Shown one piece after another: positions 51,695-60,291 of a stretch of DNA of 64,000 bases. The notes beneath the pieces were generated by a model. It was not told the DNA's origin, made no database searches, and saw only the letters and a program-made list of their open reading frames with translations. The stretch's first letter is position 1. The number at the start of each line of letters is the position of its first letter. Origin of the DNA: Bacteroidota bacterium (GTDB taxonomy: Bacteria; Bacteroidota; Bacteroidia; Chitinophagales; Chitinophagaceae); NCBI GenBank assembly GCA_013288745.1, contig JABDBG010000001.1, positions 1-64,000 of the forward strand. The letters run 5' to 3'. The position numbers and the translations under genes are program-made.

Positions 51695-53370
51695 TACTTT
51701 TTCACTTTCCGCAGTTCCAGCAAATTCAAACTATTTGCTTCGAAGCCCGCAATATTCGGGTGTACAAGATGTATTGCCATATCATACCAGAGCGGCACTA
51801 TCGGTACATCGTTCATTATTAACTGATCCATTTGCCGGTATAACTGATAACGTATTGCAGTATCTTTTTCAGCAATAGCTTTTTCATACAAAATATCGAA
51901 GGCGGGATTATTATACCGCGTGTAATTCGGTGGTGCAGGATTTTTTCCGTAAAATACACTTAAGTAATTTTCCGCATCGGGGTAATCAGCTATCCAGCTG
52001 CCGCGATAAAATAATGCTTTTGATTTTGCCGTCTGCTCCAGCAATAAACTTTTCTGTACTGTTTCCACCTCAATGTTAATTCCGATCTGTTGCAGTTCGT
52101 TGGCAATATAACTTGCAAGATCTGCATACACAGGGACCGTTAATAATTTTATGGTAGGCAACCCTTTGCCATCAGGATAACCCGCCTCTCTCAATAATTG
52201 TTTTGCCCTGGCTACATCATACTTATATCCTTTCACCACTGTTGTATCGAATGATGGTAATCCCATTGGTACAAAACCGCTTTCTGCAGGAGTGCCGATA
52301 GAGTTACGGAGATACAGCATCATCTTCCTTTTATCAAAGCCACAATTAATTGCTTGTCTTATTTTCTGAAAACGTAATGGAGATGCTTTTACTAGGTCGT
52401 TATCGGGATCAACCAAAATACCTAAAAACTCTGTGTTTAGGTATGGATGGGTGTTTAAAATGATCTTACCCTCCCACTCTTTTTTCAGGTGGCCTGTTTT
52501 AGTAAGTACCTCATCTTTAAAAGATGGATCGATATCATTGATAAAATCTAAGCGGTCTTGCTGAAATTCTAAGAACTCTGTCGCCTTACTATCGTAGAAA
52601 GAAACTTTTATCCCATCTAAATACGGTAACGTATAGCCGCTGCTATCTTTTTCAAAATAATGATCATTCTTTTTCAAGATGAGCGCCTGTCCTTCTTCCC
52701 AGGCAACAAACTGAAAGGGACCGGTACCAACAGGATGGCTTCTAAAATCATTGCCATATTTATCCACGGCTTCTTTGGGAACGATGGAACAATACTGCAT
52801 ACTTAAAATACCGAGTATCGGCTGAAACGGTCGGACCAGTTTTAATTGAAAAGTAGAATCATTGATAGCAGTAAAAGCATTTGAAGAATCAACCCGATCA
52901 TTAAATATCCACGCACCCGGACTTGCCGTGTTTTTATCAACGATCCTTTCAAAACTATACACAACATCTTGTGCGGTCAGTTTTCTTCCTGCTCCGTTTG
53001 GAAAAGCTGCATCATTATGAAAGAAAACATCGGTGCGTAAATGAAAAGTAAATGTGAGGTTATCAGCAGATATATCCCAGCTCTTTGCCAGTGATGGAGA
53101 CAGCTGCATCCGGTTATCCACTTCTATTAATGTGTTATACAATTGATGTACGGCCCACATAACAGACTGGTTCTTGGCAAATGCAGGATCTAAAGAAGCA
53201 ATGCCACTGCTTTCGTTATAATGAAATATTTTTTTACCGGGATGAACGTGCGTTGCACAAGATGCTAAACAAATAAGGAATAAGGAATAAGAAATAAGGA
53301 ACATAAAAGTTTTGTACCTTTTTTGTGCAGGTACTTTTACAATTGATCTTAAAAAATTATCTCTTAACAT
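51691..53370 (-). CDS. Peptide/oligopeptide ABC-transporter substrate-binding lipoprotein (SBP family 5)
   Basis: 559 aa. Lipobox LASC with Cys38; the true start may be Met23, giving a normal 16-aa signal. Family-5 features: AKSWDISADNLTFTFHLRTDVFFHND near 95, YSFERIVD, HPVGTGPFQFVAWEEGQALILKKNDHYFE near 215, and WYDMAIHLVHPNIAGF near the C-terminus. It binds peptides or related solutes; no permease or ATPase genes are adjacent. The signal-peptide region is encoded by an AATAAGGAATAAG-type dispersed repeat. Confidence 0.88.
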   Translation of the reverse strand: MLRDNFLRSIVKVPAQKRYKTFMFLISYSLFLICLASCATHVHPGKKIFHYNESSGIASLDPAFAKNQSVMWAVHQLYNTLIEVDNRMQLSPSLAKSWDISADNLTFTFHLRTDVFFHNDAAFPNGAGRKLTAQDVVYSFERIVDKNTASPGAWIFNDRVDSSNAFTAINDSTFQLKLVRPFQPILGILSMQYCSIVPKEAVDKYGNDFRSHPVGTGPFQFVAWEEGQALILKKNDHYFEKDSSGYTLPYLDGIKVSFYDSKATEFLEFQQDRLDFINDIDPSFKDEVLTKTGHLKKEWEGKIILNTHPYLNTEFLGILVDPDNDLVKASPLRFQKIRQAINCGFDKRKMMLYLRNSIGTPAESGFVPMGLPSFDTTVVKGYKYDVARAKQLLREAGYPDGKGLPTIKLLTVPVYADLASYIANELQQIGINIEVETVQKSLLLEQTAKSKALFYRGSWIADYPDAENYLSVFYGKNPAPPNYTRYNNPAFDILYEKAIAEKDTAIRYQLYRQMDQLIMNDVPIVPLWYDMAIHLVHPNIAGFEANSLNLLELRKVKKY

Positions 53371-53456
53371 TACTTTTTTATAACAAAAACTAATAAAACA
53401 GGCAGAATCATTATTTTACTTTCTTATTTTTTGTTTCTTATTTCTTATTCCTTATT
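53279..53456. repeat. 20-bp inverted repeat pair spanning the SBP signal-peptide region and intergenic DNA
   Basis: 53279-53298 is the exact reverse complement of 53437-53456. A separate 20-bp direct repeat occurs at 53418-53437 and 53510-53529, the latter in the M1 peptidase signal peptide. All are TTATT/CTTATT simple units. Confidence 0.8.
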
Positions 53457-53493
53457 TCACCTACCGTGTGCAATAAAAAACTAAATTTAGCAA

Positions 53494-55167
53494 ATGAAAT
53501 TTGTTCGGCACTTTCTTATTTTTTGTTTCGTATTCTTTGTTTCTTATTCGTCACTGGCACAGCCCTTTTCTCATGCTGATACTTTGCGCGGAAGCAATGG
53601 TCCTGAACGGAATTTTTGGGATGTACTGCATTATGACATAACAGTAAAACCAGACTTTAGTAGCAAAACAATTACAGGTATTACTACTATTAGATTTAGG
53701 AGTATAGCTGCTGGCAATATGTTGCAAATAGATTTACAAGATCCATTGATCATTGACAGCATGTATTCTAACTTTCATTTTCAGTCAGATACAGCATGGT
53801 CCAAATTACACGATAGCTATATATACAAAGAAGGAAATACCTACCATGTTATATTTACGGGGTATGCACCTTATCCTAATTATGTATACCTTTTAACCAT
53901 CTACTACCACGGCAAACCCCGCGAAGCAGTAAAACCACCCTGGGATGGAGGCGTAATTTGGTCAAAAGATGAAAACAATAATCCCTGGATAAGTACAGCC
54001 TGTCAGGATCTCGGTGCCAGTGCCTGGTTTCCATGCAAAGATATTCAAAGTGATGAACCCGATAGCGGCACCACGATACACATCATTGTTCCTGATAGTT
54101 TGATCGGCGTTAGTAATGGAAGATCAACAGAAATCAAACCATTGGGTAATGGTACAACATCCTACACCTGGAATGTAAAAGCCCCTATCAATAATTACGA
54201 TATCGTTCCATACATAGGTAAGTATGTACATTTTGGTGAAGTATACAAAGGTGAAAAAGGTGATCTCGATATGGATTACTGGGTATTGGATTATAACCTG
54301 GATAAAGCAAAAAAACAATTCAAAGATGCTGCGCGGATGATGAAGGCATTTGAATATTGGTTTGGCCCTTATCCTTTTTATGAAGATGGCTATAAATTAG
54401 TAGATGCCCCGTATTTAGGTATGGAAAACCAAAGTGGTATTGCATATGGAAACGATTATGTAAATGGGTATTTGGGCAAGGACCTGAGCAAAAGTGGCCG
54501 GGGATTGAAATGGGATTTCATTATTGTGCATGAAAGCGCACATGAATGGTTTGGCAATAGTATTACATCCAATGATATTGCCGATATGTGGATACATGAA
54601 GCATTTGCAAGTTATGCGGAAACATTATTCACAGAATATTATTATGGCAAAGAAGCGGCTGACGATTATGAAATTGGTGTGAGAAAACTGATCGAGAATA
54701 AAAAACCAATGATCTCACACTATGGTGTTAATGAAGAACCTCCTGAAGATATTTACTTCAAAGGAAGCAATATGATCCACACTATCCGCCAGGTAATTAA
54801 TAATGACAGTCTGTTCAGAAAAATTTTGTGTGGATTAAATACTGAATTCTATCACCAGACAGTAACTACAAAAAAAATTGAAAGCTATATCAGTGATCAA
54901 TCGCATATCGATCTGTCAAAAGTATTTGATCAGTATTTAAGAACGACACAGATACCTACATTGGAATATAAGATCGATGGTTATACCTTGAGTTATCGTT
55001 GGACGAATTGTATAAAAGGATTCAATATGCCCATTACCGTTAATTTTAAAGGCAACTGGCCAATTAAACCAACAGAGCAATGGAAATCGATCAGTATGTA
55101 TCCTGAAGGTGATGTAAATTTTTCTATCAACAGAAATTTCTACATCAATACAAAAAAGGTAAAGTAA
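53494..55167 (+). CDS. M1 family metallopeptidase (aminopeptidase)
   Basis: Secreted zinc aminopeptidase (557 aa). Signal peptide to about residue 22 (FVSYSSLAQ). The N-terminal beta-domain has YDITVKPDFSSKTITGITTIRF. The exopeptidase motif, GAMEN in the family, reads LGMENQSG here. Zinc site HESAH (346-350) with the second-helix Glu in WIHEAFASYAE. The C-terminal part is shorter than in long M1 enzymes. The signal-peptide region shares a 20-bp repeat with the intergenic DNA upstream. Twenty nucleotides before the flippase gene. Confidence 0.93.
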   Translation: MKFVRHFLIFCFVFFVSYSSLAQPFSHADTLRGSNGPERNFWDVLHYDITVKPDFSSKTITGITTIRFRSIAAGNMLQIDLQDPLIIDSMYSNFHFQSDTAWSKLHDSYIYKEGNTYHVIFTGYAPYPNYVYLLTIYYHGKPREAVKPPWDGGVIWSKDENNNPWISTACQDLGASAWFPCKDIQSDEPDSGTTIHIIVPDSLIGVSNGRSTEIKPLGNGTTSYTWNVKAPINNYDIVPYIGKYVHFGEVYKGEKGDLDMDYWVLDYNLDKAKKQFKDAARMMKAFEYWFGPYPFYEDGYKLVDAPYLGMENQSGIAYGNDYVNGYLGKDLSKSGRGLKWDFIIVHESAHEWFGNSITSNDIADMWIHEAFASYAETLFTEYYYGKEAADDYEIGVRKLIENKKPMISHYGVNEEPPEDIYFKGSNMIHTIRQVINNDSLFRKILCGLNTEFYHQTVTTKKIESYISDQSHIDLSKVFDQYLRTTQIPTLEYKIDGYTLSYRWTNCIKGFNMPITVNFKGNWPIKPTEQWKSISMYPEGDVNFSINRNFYINTKKVK

Positions 55168-55186
55168 TTTAGCAGCAAATCTATTT

Positions 55187-56698
55187 ATGTCGCAGATAAG
55201 AAGGCAAAGCATTATTTCTTCCGTGGTGGTGTATATCGGCTTTGGACTTGGCTTCATCAATACTTACCTGTTTACAAGACAAGGTGGTTTTACAAAAGAA
55301 GAATACGGTTTAACGGGCATTTTTATGGCAGTGGCTACTTTAATGTATTCATTCGCCAATCTGGGTATGCCTTCCTACGTGTATAAATTTTATCCGTATT
55401 ACAACGATAACCTGGACAAAAAGAAAAGTGATATTTTTTCCTGGGCGATCTTACTTACGATGATCGGCTTTTGCTTTGTCACCATTGCGGGTATCTGTCT
55501 TAAAGATGTTGTGATCCGGAAATTCGGACAAAACTCTCCCGATTTTGTAAAATATTATAACTGGGTATTTCCTTTTGGGTTAGGACTTACGCTGTTTTCC
55601 ATTATAGAAGCGTATGCCTGGCAGTTAAAAAAATCTGTATTTACCAATTACCTGCGCGAAGTACAGTTCCGCATGTTCACTACTATTTTAATTGTGCTGA
55701 CCTTTGTTGGCGTGCTGGCGAAGTTTGATATGTTCATCAAACTGTATGCTTTTGAATACCTGGCAGTCGCTATTATTCTATTAGTTTATCTTTTAGTAAA
55801 AGGCGAGGTCCATTTTAATTTTACAGTAAGCATTGTAACAAAAAAATTCTTCAAAAAAATACTTGTTTTGATATCCTTTATATATGGTGGAACACTGGTA
55901 TATTTTGTCGCAAGTATTTTTGACCAGGTACTGATCGCTTCTGTTTTAAAAGATGGCTTATCACAATTGGCAGTTTTTACATTTGCATTATATATCGCAA
56001 GTATTATGCAGGCGCCACAGCGCAGTATTATATCTGCATCCATCGGGCCGCTATCCCAGGCGTGGAAAGATAAGGATCTGGCAAAGATCGAAAAGATCTA
56101 CAGGCAATCCTGTATTAACCAATTGATATTTGCGGTTGGCGCATTTGCATTGATATGGCTGAATTTTACAGACGCCATTTTTGCTTTTCATATGCAAAGC
56201 GGTTATGCGGACGCAAAATGGATCTTCTTTTTTATTGGCTTGATGCGCATCGTAGATATGGGCACTGGCGTTAACGCACAGGTCATAGGAACATCTACTT
56301 CCTGGAGATTTGATTTTTTTACGGGCATTATATTACTAGCGATTACTATCCCGCTTAATTACATTCTTACTAAATATTATTACGGTGTACTTGGACCGGC
56401 GATCGCCAATCTCTTTTCATTCACCGTTTACAATGCGATCCGTTTTGTATTTCTGAAGAAAAAATTCAACCTGCAACCTTTCAGCATACAAACATTGTAT
56501 ACCATTTTGTTGGGCATTGCCTGTTACTATTGCTGCTATTTCTTATTTAAAAACTACCACGGTTTTTGGATATTGATGATAAGAAGTATTGTCTTTATAG
56601 CGTTGTACATGGCAGGCACGCTATCGCTAAAACTATCGAGCGATGTTTTACCCGTTTGGTGGACACTTCAAAAGAAATTGGGAATCAAGAAAGCTTAG
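55187..56698 (+). CDS. Polysaccharide flippase-like membrane protein (Wzx/MATE superfamily)
   Basis: 503 aa with about fourteen helices, MOP exporter superfamily. N-terminal SVVVYIGFGLGFINTYLFTRQGGFTKEEYGLTGIF is typical of Wzx-like polysaccharide biosynthesis proteins. No glycosyltransferases are adjacent, so the lipid-linked substrate is unknown. It directly follows the M1 peptidase gene and overlaps the convergent NlpC/P60 gene by 4 nt. Confidence 0.88.
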   Translation: MSQIRRQSIISSVVVYIGFGLGFINTYLFTRQGGFTKEEYGLTGIFMAVATLMYSFANLGMPSYVYKFYPYYNDNLDKKKSDIFSWAILLTMIGFCFVTIAGICLKDVVIRKFGQNSPDFVKYYNWVFPFGLGLTLFSIIEAYAWQLKKSVFTNYLREVQFRMFTTILIVLTFVGVLAKFDMFIKLYAFEYLAVAIILLVYLLVKGEVHFNFTVSIVTKKFFKKILVLISFIYGGTLVYFVASIFDQVLIASVLKDGLSQLAVFTFALYIASIMQAPQRSIISASIGPLSQAWKDKDLAKIEKIYRQSCINQLIFAVGAFALIWLNFTDAIFAFHMQSGYADAKWIFFFIGLMRIVDMGTGVNAQVIGTSTSWRFDFFTGIILLAITIPLNYILTKYYYGVLGPAIANLFSFTVYNAIRFVFLKKKFNLQPFSIQTLYTILLGIACYYCCYFLFKNYHGFWILMIRSIVFIALYMAGTLSLKLSSDVLPVWWTLQKKLGIKKA

Positions 56699-57471
56699 TT
56701 CAATCTTCCGCCGGATACGAACCTGGCACTGAAATAATCTTCATCCAAATTACTGATCATAACACCGCTGCTGGTTGAGCTGTGTACAAAATAATCATTA
56801 CCGATATACACACCAACATGGCTAACACCACGCCGGCTTCCCTGAGTTTTAAAAAAAACCAGGTCGCCTTCACGCAGGTCATTTTTATGCACCCTTACAC
56901 AGGCATCATATTGTTCTTTTGCGGTACGAGGTACCGATAAATTAAATATCGCCTGCAGTAATGTAGAAGTAAAAGAACTGCAATCGATACCATCTTTTGT
57001 ACTGCCGCCATACATATAAGGTGTGCCCATCCAGCTATCAATAAAAGAATAAAGTGCCGTATCCTTTACCAACTCAACGTCCTGATCAGTAAGTATCGCA
57101 TATTTAAATTGCAGGGAGGAGCAGTTCTCTAAATAAGTTTCTTCAGCCATTCCGCTCATCGAAGAGGTTTTGCTTATGCTTTTATCTTTATGTGTCTTAC
57201 TAATTACTGTTTCATCGGCCTTCTCAGCACTCACGGTTTTAATATCAACCTTTTTCGCAGGCATTACTACGGACTCGCTGCCGTTATAATCATTTCCATC
57301 GGTTGAAGCCTGGGGAGTAAGCTCAATATTATCAATAAACTTGGGTGATTTTTTTGGCTTGCTTGTATTGGCAGATAGATCGGTTGAGGTACTATCCTGC
57401 GCTTTGGCACATACGGGTGCCAGGGCAAAAAAGGTTACAGAGATCGTAATAAAAAATAAGTCTTTCATCAA
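56695..57471 (-). CDS. NlpC/P60 (C40) peptidoglycan endopeptidase
   Basis: 258 aa. Signal peptide to about residue 24 (APVCAKAQ). A Ser/Thr/Lys-rich linker occupies about 25-125. The NlpC/P60 domain runs from about 140: catalytic Cys in DGIDCSSFTS, His in SHVGVYIG, third polar residue in FVHSSTSSG. It cleaves D-Glu/DAP-type stem-peptide bonds or similar. The IS1595-family element inserted 33 bp upstream of the start, so its native promoter may be displaced. Confidence 0.9.
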   Translation of the reverse strand: MMKDLFFITISVTFFALAPVCAKAQDSTSTDLSANTSKPKKSPKFIDNIELTPQASTDGNDYNGSESVVMPAKKVDIKTVSAEKADETVISKTHKDKSISKTSSMSGMAEETYLENCSSLQFKYAILTDQDVELVKDTALYSFIDSWMGTPYMYGGSTKDGIDCSSFTSTLLQAIFNLSVPRTAKEQYDACVRVHKNDLREGDLVFFKTQGSRRGVSHVGVYIGNDYFVHSSTSSGVMISNLDEDYFSARFVSGGRLN

Positions 57472-57503
57472 TATTATTTGATCTGCACGCTACTACAGTT
57501 ATA

Positions 57504-57511
57504 AATATATT
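57504..57511. repeat. 8-bp target-site duplication, left copy
   Basis: AATATATT directly outside the left inverted repeat, identical to 60123-60130. Confidence 0.85.
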
Positions 57512-57605
57512 GGCACTTATATAGTTGTTTAACCAGCCAATAAGTGCAAATTTAGTGTTAAAATCCTGTTCCTTTTCTCTACTTTTGTTAAAAATAATAC
57601 ACCCC

Positions 57606-57869
57606 ATGTCTGACTTTCTCCATACCCGTGTTTTTCTCGATCAAGGCGAGATCGCTGTTTTAGACTGTGATACTCAATGCAATTTCATTTTACTTGATGA
57701 CCACAATTTTCAAATTTATAAAAATAGAGGTCAGTTTACGTATTATGGTCAATATTTCACATATTTCCCTGCTAGAATTGCAGCTCCCTTTTCTGGTTAT
57801 TGGAATACTGTTATTTATACAGATGGACCTGCCACTATTAAACATAGCTTAACCTTCATTACCAGATAA
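57606..57869 (+). CDS. DUF1883-like small protein (transposon passenger)
   Basis: 87 aa from ATG 57606 (a longer frame upstream lacks family similarity). Pattern: FLHTRVFLDQGEIAVLDCDTQCNFILLDDHNFQIYKNRG...FPARIAAPFSGYWNTVIY, matching DUF1883, a small beta-sandwich found alone or joined to TIR domains in other proteins. No TIR partner here. The role is unknown; in other contexts DUF1883 with TIR suggests defence or signalling, but nothing here proves that. It lies inside the IS1595-family element and overlaps the next small gene at its 3' end. Confidence 0.75.
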   Translation: MSDFLHTRVFLDQGEIAVLDCDTQCNFILLDDHNFQIYKNRGQFTYYGQYFTYFPARIAAPFSGYWNTVIYTDGPATIKHSLTFITR

Positions 57870-58028
57870 GCCCAATTGCCCTTTAGTCTGTTCCAAAGCA
57901 TCTTCTAATACCTTAACTACATTTTGTAAAAAAGACTTATCCTTTTTACTTATTCCTCTGGATTGGTTTCCCTCTCTGGTAAATTCCCAATCTTCATCGT
58001 TGATTGATACTGTTACTTTGGTAATCAT
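57849..58028 (-). CDS. 59-aa small protein overlapping the DUF1883-like gene
   Basis: ATG at 58028, TAA at 57849; 59 codons. Soluble and charged, with a likely amphipathic helix (KDKSFLQNVVKVLEDALEQTKG). It overlaps the convergent DUF1883-like gene by 21 bp at the 3' ends. It is an uninterrupted frame in an otherwise gene-free stretch with protein-like composition. No family recognised; a partner or antagonist of the DUF1883-like protein is possible but speculative. Confidence 0.5.
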   Translation of the reverse strand: MITKVTVSINDEDWEFTREGNQSRGISKKDKSFLQNVVKVLEDALEQTKGQLGLSGNEG

Positions 58029-58142
58029 TTTCTACATTTATTACCTAAACTTCCTAACAAATTATATCTTTAGCTGAAAACTTAGTGCCTATGGTTATAT
58101 AAAAAGAATTCGATACATATCTGTATTAAGGACATAAGGTTG

Positions 58143-58250
58143 GCATTCTAAATTACCACGTTTCCAATATCACCCACTTTATGACATCAATACGCTACAT
58201 AATGGCGTAGTTGTGTCTTTGGGTGATAGGCTGTGGTAAGCCTTGAATGC
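58143..58250 (+). ncRNA. Long imperfect hairpin within the transposon (possible structured RNA)
   Basis: Successive pairs: GCATTC/GAATGC, ACCAC/GTGGT, TATCACCCA/TGGGTGATA and TACGC/GCGTA, nested over 108 nt. It lies 56 nt before the secreted-protein ATG. It could be a 5' UTR structure, a recombination site or a separate RNA. Confidence 0.45.
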
Positions 58251-58305
58251 TAAAAGAATGTCAACTGCGCCTATTTATTTTCTTAACATTCTAAATTACC
58301 ACACA

Positions 58306-58800
58306 ATGAGAAAACCATCATTGTACACCTATGCACTCTCGCTATTACTGTTGTTGTCTTTTAAAGCGTATTCTCAAAGACCAACACTAAATGAAATAGC
58401 AACATTATTTAATAAAACTCCTTCACCCATTTCCGTCAAAACATTCTTATTATCAAAAGGCTTTACCTATCAAGGTAAGGATGATGAATTTTATAACTAT
58501 GAACTTCCTGAATATGGTAATGTCTGTGATATTCAGATTGGTTATCAAAAAGGAAGATTAAATGTATTTTCTACTCAACAATCGATTATGTATTTTCAAC
58601 AATACTTATCAATTCTTTATCAAAATGGTTTTATCTTGGGGAAGCACTTTCCACCAGAAAATGTAGTCGATGGGAGACCTATTCCACAGGATGGAGCTTC
58701 CTTTCAATTTACTAACAAAGCTCTACATTTAAGTTGTGTAATGATATTTCCTGTAGAAAATAACAATGGGTTTCTACTGAACTACTGTAGATATCCGTAA
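58306..58800 (+). CDS. Secreted protein of unknown function (transposon passenger)
   Basis: 164 aa from ATG 58306, which opens a signal peptide (YTYALSLLLLLSFKAYSQ); an upstream TTG frame is unlikely. Mature part is mixed alpha/beta with two Cys, including GNVCDIQIGYQKGRLNVFS and a C-terminal LSCVMIFP...LLNYCRYP. No family recognised. A terminator follows before the transposase, which runs in the opposite direction. Confidence 0.65.
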   Translation: MRKPSLYTYALSLLLLLSFKAYSQRPTLNEIATLFNKTPSPISVKTFLLSKGFTYQGKDDEFYNYELPEYGNVCDIQIGYQKGRLNVFSTQQSIMYFQQYLSILYQNGFILGKHFPPENVVDGRPIPQDGASFQFTNKALHLSCVMIFPVENNNGFLLNYCRYP

Positions 58801-58812
58801 TTGATTTTTTAT

Positions 58813-58840
58813 AAAGCAGCAGTAACATGCTGCTTTTCTT
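58813..58840 (+). terminator. Terminator after the passenger secreted-protein gene
   Basis: AAAGCAGCA / TGCTGCTTT stem with a 6-nt loop, then TCTTTCTTT. Confidence 0.8.
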
Positions 58841-58843
58841 TCT

Positions 58844-59782
58844 TTATCGGAATTGCAAACTGTCTCTAGTCAAGTCTTGATGCCTTAACCGGCATTCAAC
58901 ATGAGATAAGGCTAACTTAAATCTTTCGCTATCAGTTAGTAACCGTGTATTGAATCTAAAGGCAAACTCATCACAATACCTTTGTAAGTATTTACGACTC
59001 ACCTTATGGTATACACCTATTATCATTCTCTTTAAATGGCTCCATGCTCCTTCAAGTGGATTAGTTGTAAACCCTTGATCGTTTACATATTGAGATCTAC
59101 CATGATCTACTACAAAGTGTGTATAGTCTTTATCTAATCCCTTGTATGCCTTCCATTCATCTGTTACTATGATACTATTAGTTTCTATTGTTTTGTAGAC
59201 TAATGGCTTCAATACTTCAGCTCTCGTGTTCGGTATTACTATAGTTTTTATGTTACCATTTTCATCTAGCATACCTAATACTGGTGTCTTGTCCTTAAAG
59301 CTTCTTCCTTTGTTATATTTCACCTTTTTGTGGAAAGGTCTGTTTCTGTTTTTCCCACCTACGAATGTTTCGTCTATTTGTATTAACCCTTTCAGCTTCA
59401 CTTTCGTTATCCTGCTTCTTAACATAAATCTTATCCTTTGTAACATAAACCATGCTGTTGGCTGTGTTACAGTTATATTCCTAGATAGCTGTGTGGAACT
59501 GATTCCTTTCTTATCACATAGCATTAAGTAGATGGCTACGAACCATTTCTGTAAGGTAATAGGACTATTCTCGAATATTGTTCCTTTAATTACAGAGAAT
59601 TGCTTTAAACACTTTGCGCACTTATATCTTTTGTTCTTACCTGTTAGATTATATACTTTGTTATGTTTACAAAATGTACACATAATTCCTTCACTCCATC
59701 TCAACCTTACCAGCAGATCAATACACCTCTGATTGTCGGAGAAGTATTCAAATATTTGGATTAGGTTGTTGTTTTGGTTCAT
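58844..59782 (-). CDS. IS1595-family (ISXO2-like) DDE transposase
   Basis: 312 aa. N-terminal zinc ribbon (CTFC near 35, CAKC near 54) and helix-turn-helix (STQLSRNITVTQPTAWFMLQR), then the ISXO2-like DDE domain: IDETFVGG near 136, TDEWKAY, and NPLEGAWSHLKRM as the third acidic region. Uninterrupted and of normal length, so probably functional. It lies near the right end of the 2.6-kb element. Confidence 0.92.
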   Translation of the reverse strand: MNQNNNLIQIFEYFSDNQRCIDLLVRLRWSEGIMCTFCKHNKVYNLTGKNKRYKCAKCLKQFSVIKGTIFENSPITLQKWFVAIYLMLCDKKGISSTQLSRNITVTQPTAWFMLQRIRFMLRSRITKVKLKGLIQIDETFVGGKNRNRPFHKKVKYNKGRSFKDKTPVLGMLDENGNIKTIVIPNTRAEVLKPLVYKTIETNSIIVTDEWKAYKGLDKDYTHFVVDHGRSQYVNDQGFTTNPLEGAWSHLKRMIIGVYHKVSRKYLQRYCDEFAFRFNTRLLTDSERFKLALSHVECRLRHQDLTRDSLQFR

Positions 59783-60122
59783 TCAGAACATAAAACTACT
59801 ATTCCCTACATTTGTTAGCTAAAAAGTACTGTTGCACTATTAAAATACTGCTCTGCGCATTTTGCAGTTTCGAAAATTTGTTCTATATTAGGTATAGAAA
59901 AAACCACTACTATCAATAGTGGTTCTTAAAAACCTAATATGAGAATTACTAAAGATCCGTGAAAGGGAGGAAAATTAACAAAATCTCAAATACAAGCTAA
60001 ATTATCAGGCCTCACTGTGAAGTGGGGCCTTCAACTTTTATAAACTTACATTTTATTACCTTTGCGTAGATGATTTCTTCTGGCCTTGTATCTTTATTTG
60101 GTTAAAGTACTATATAAGTGCC
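59783..60122. other. Right end region of the transposon
   Basis: Holds a 7-bp hairpin (59903-59923), a short plus-strand ORF broken by one TGA (59939-60043) and a 9-bp hairpin (60007-60030). No complete gene. Confidence 0.5.
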
Positions 60123-60130
60123 AATATATT
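60123..60130. repeat. 8-bp target-site duplication, right copy
   Basis: AATATATT directly outside the right inverted repeat. Confidence 0.85.
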
Positions 60131-60291
60131 TTAATACAAACGCAAAGGTAAACCCATTTTTTGCAAAAATTTGTAGTAGAAATGCTAACAGATGTGTAAA
60201 ACTGCTTCTAATTGGGTACCAATAACTGCACATATGTGTAAAACCCTATTAGAAAAAAAGGCGATTTGTAACGATATTTGTAAGAGACATT

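Larger units (their letters stand above)
57512..60122. mobile_element. IS1595-family transposon with passenger genes (2611 bp)
   Basis: Terminal inverted repeats begin GGCACTTATATAGT, differ at two positions, then continue TTTAACCA (22 of 24 match, 57512-57535 and 60099-60122). They are flanked by the 8-bp duplication AATATATT, the size expected for this family. Inside are a transposase (58844-59782), a DUF1883-like gene, a 59-aa ORF, a secreted protein gene and a long hairpin. The family is known to carry passengers. The element separates the C40 peptidase gene from dnaE. The intact transposase and ends suggest it may still be mobile. Confidence 0.88.

Noticed and set aside
60058-60149. ACCTTTGCGT/ACGCAAAGGT inverted repeat as the transposon end
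   Set aside because: It straddles the right boundary and has no partner on the left; the GGCACTTATATAG ends with an 8-bp duplication explain the data better.
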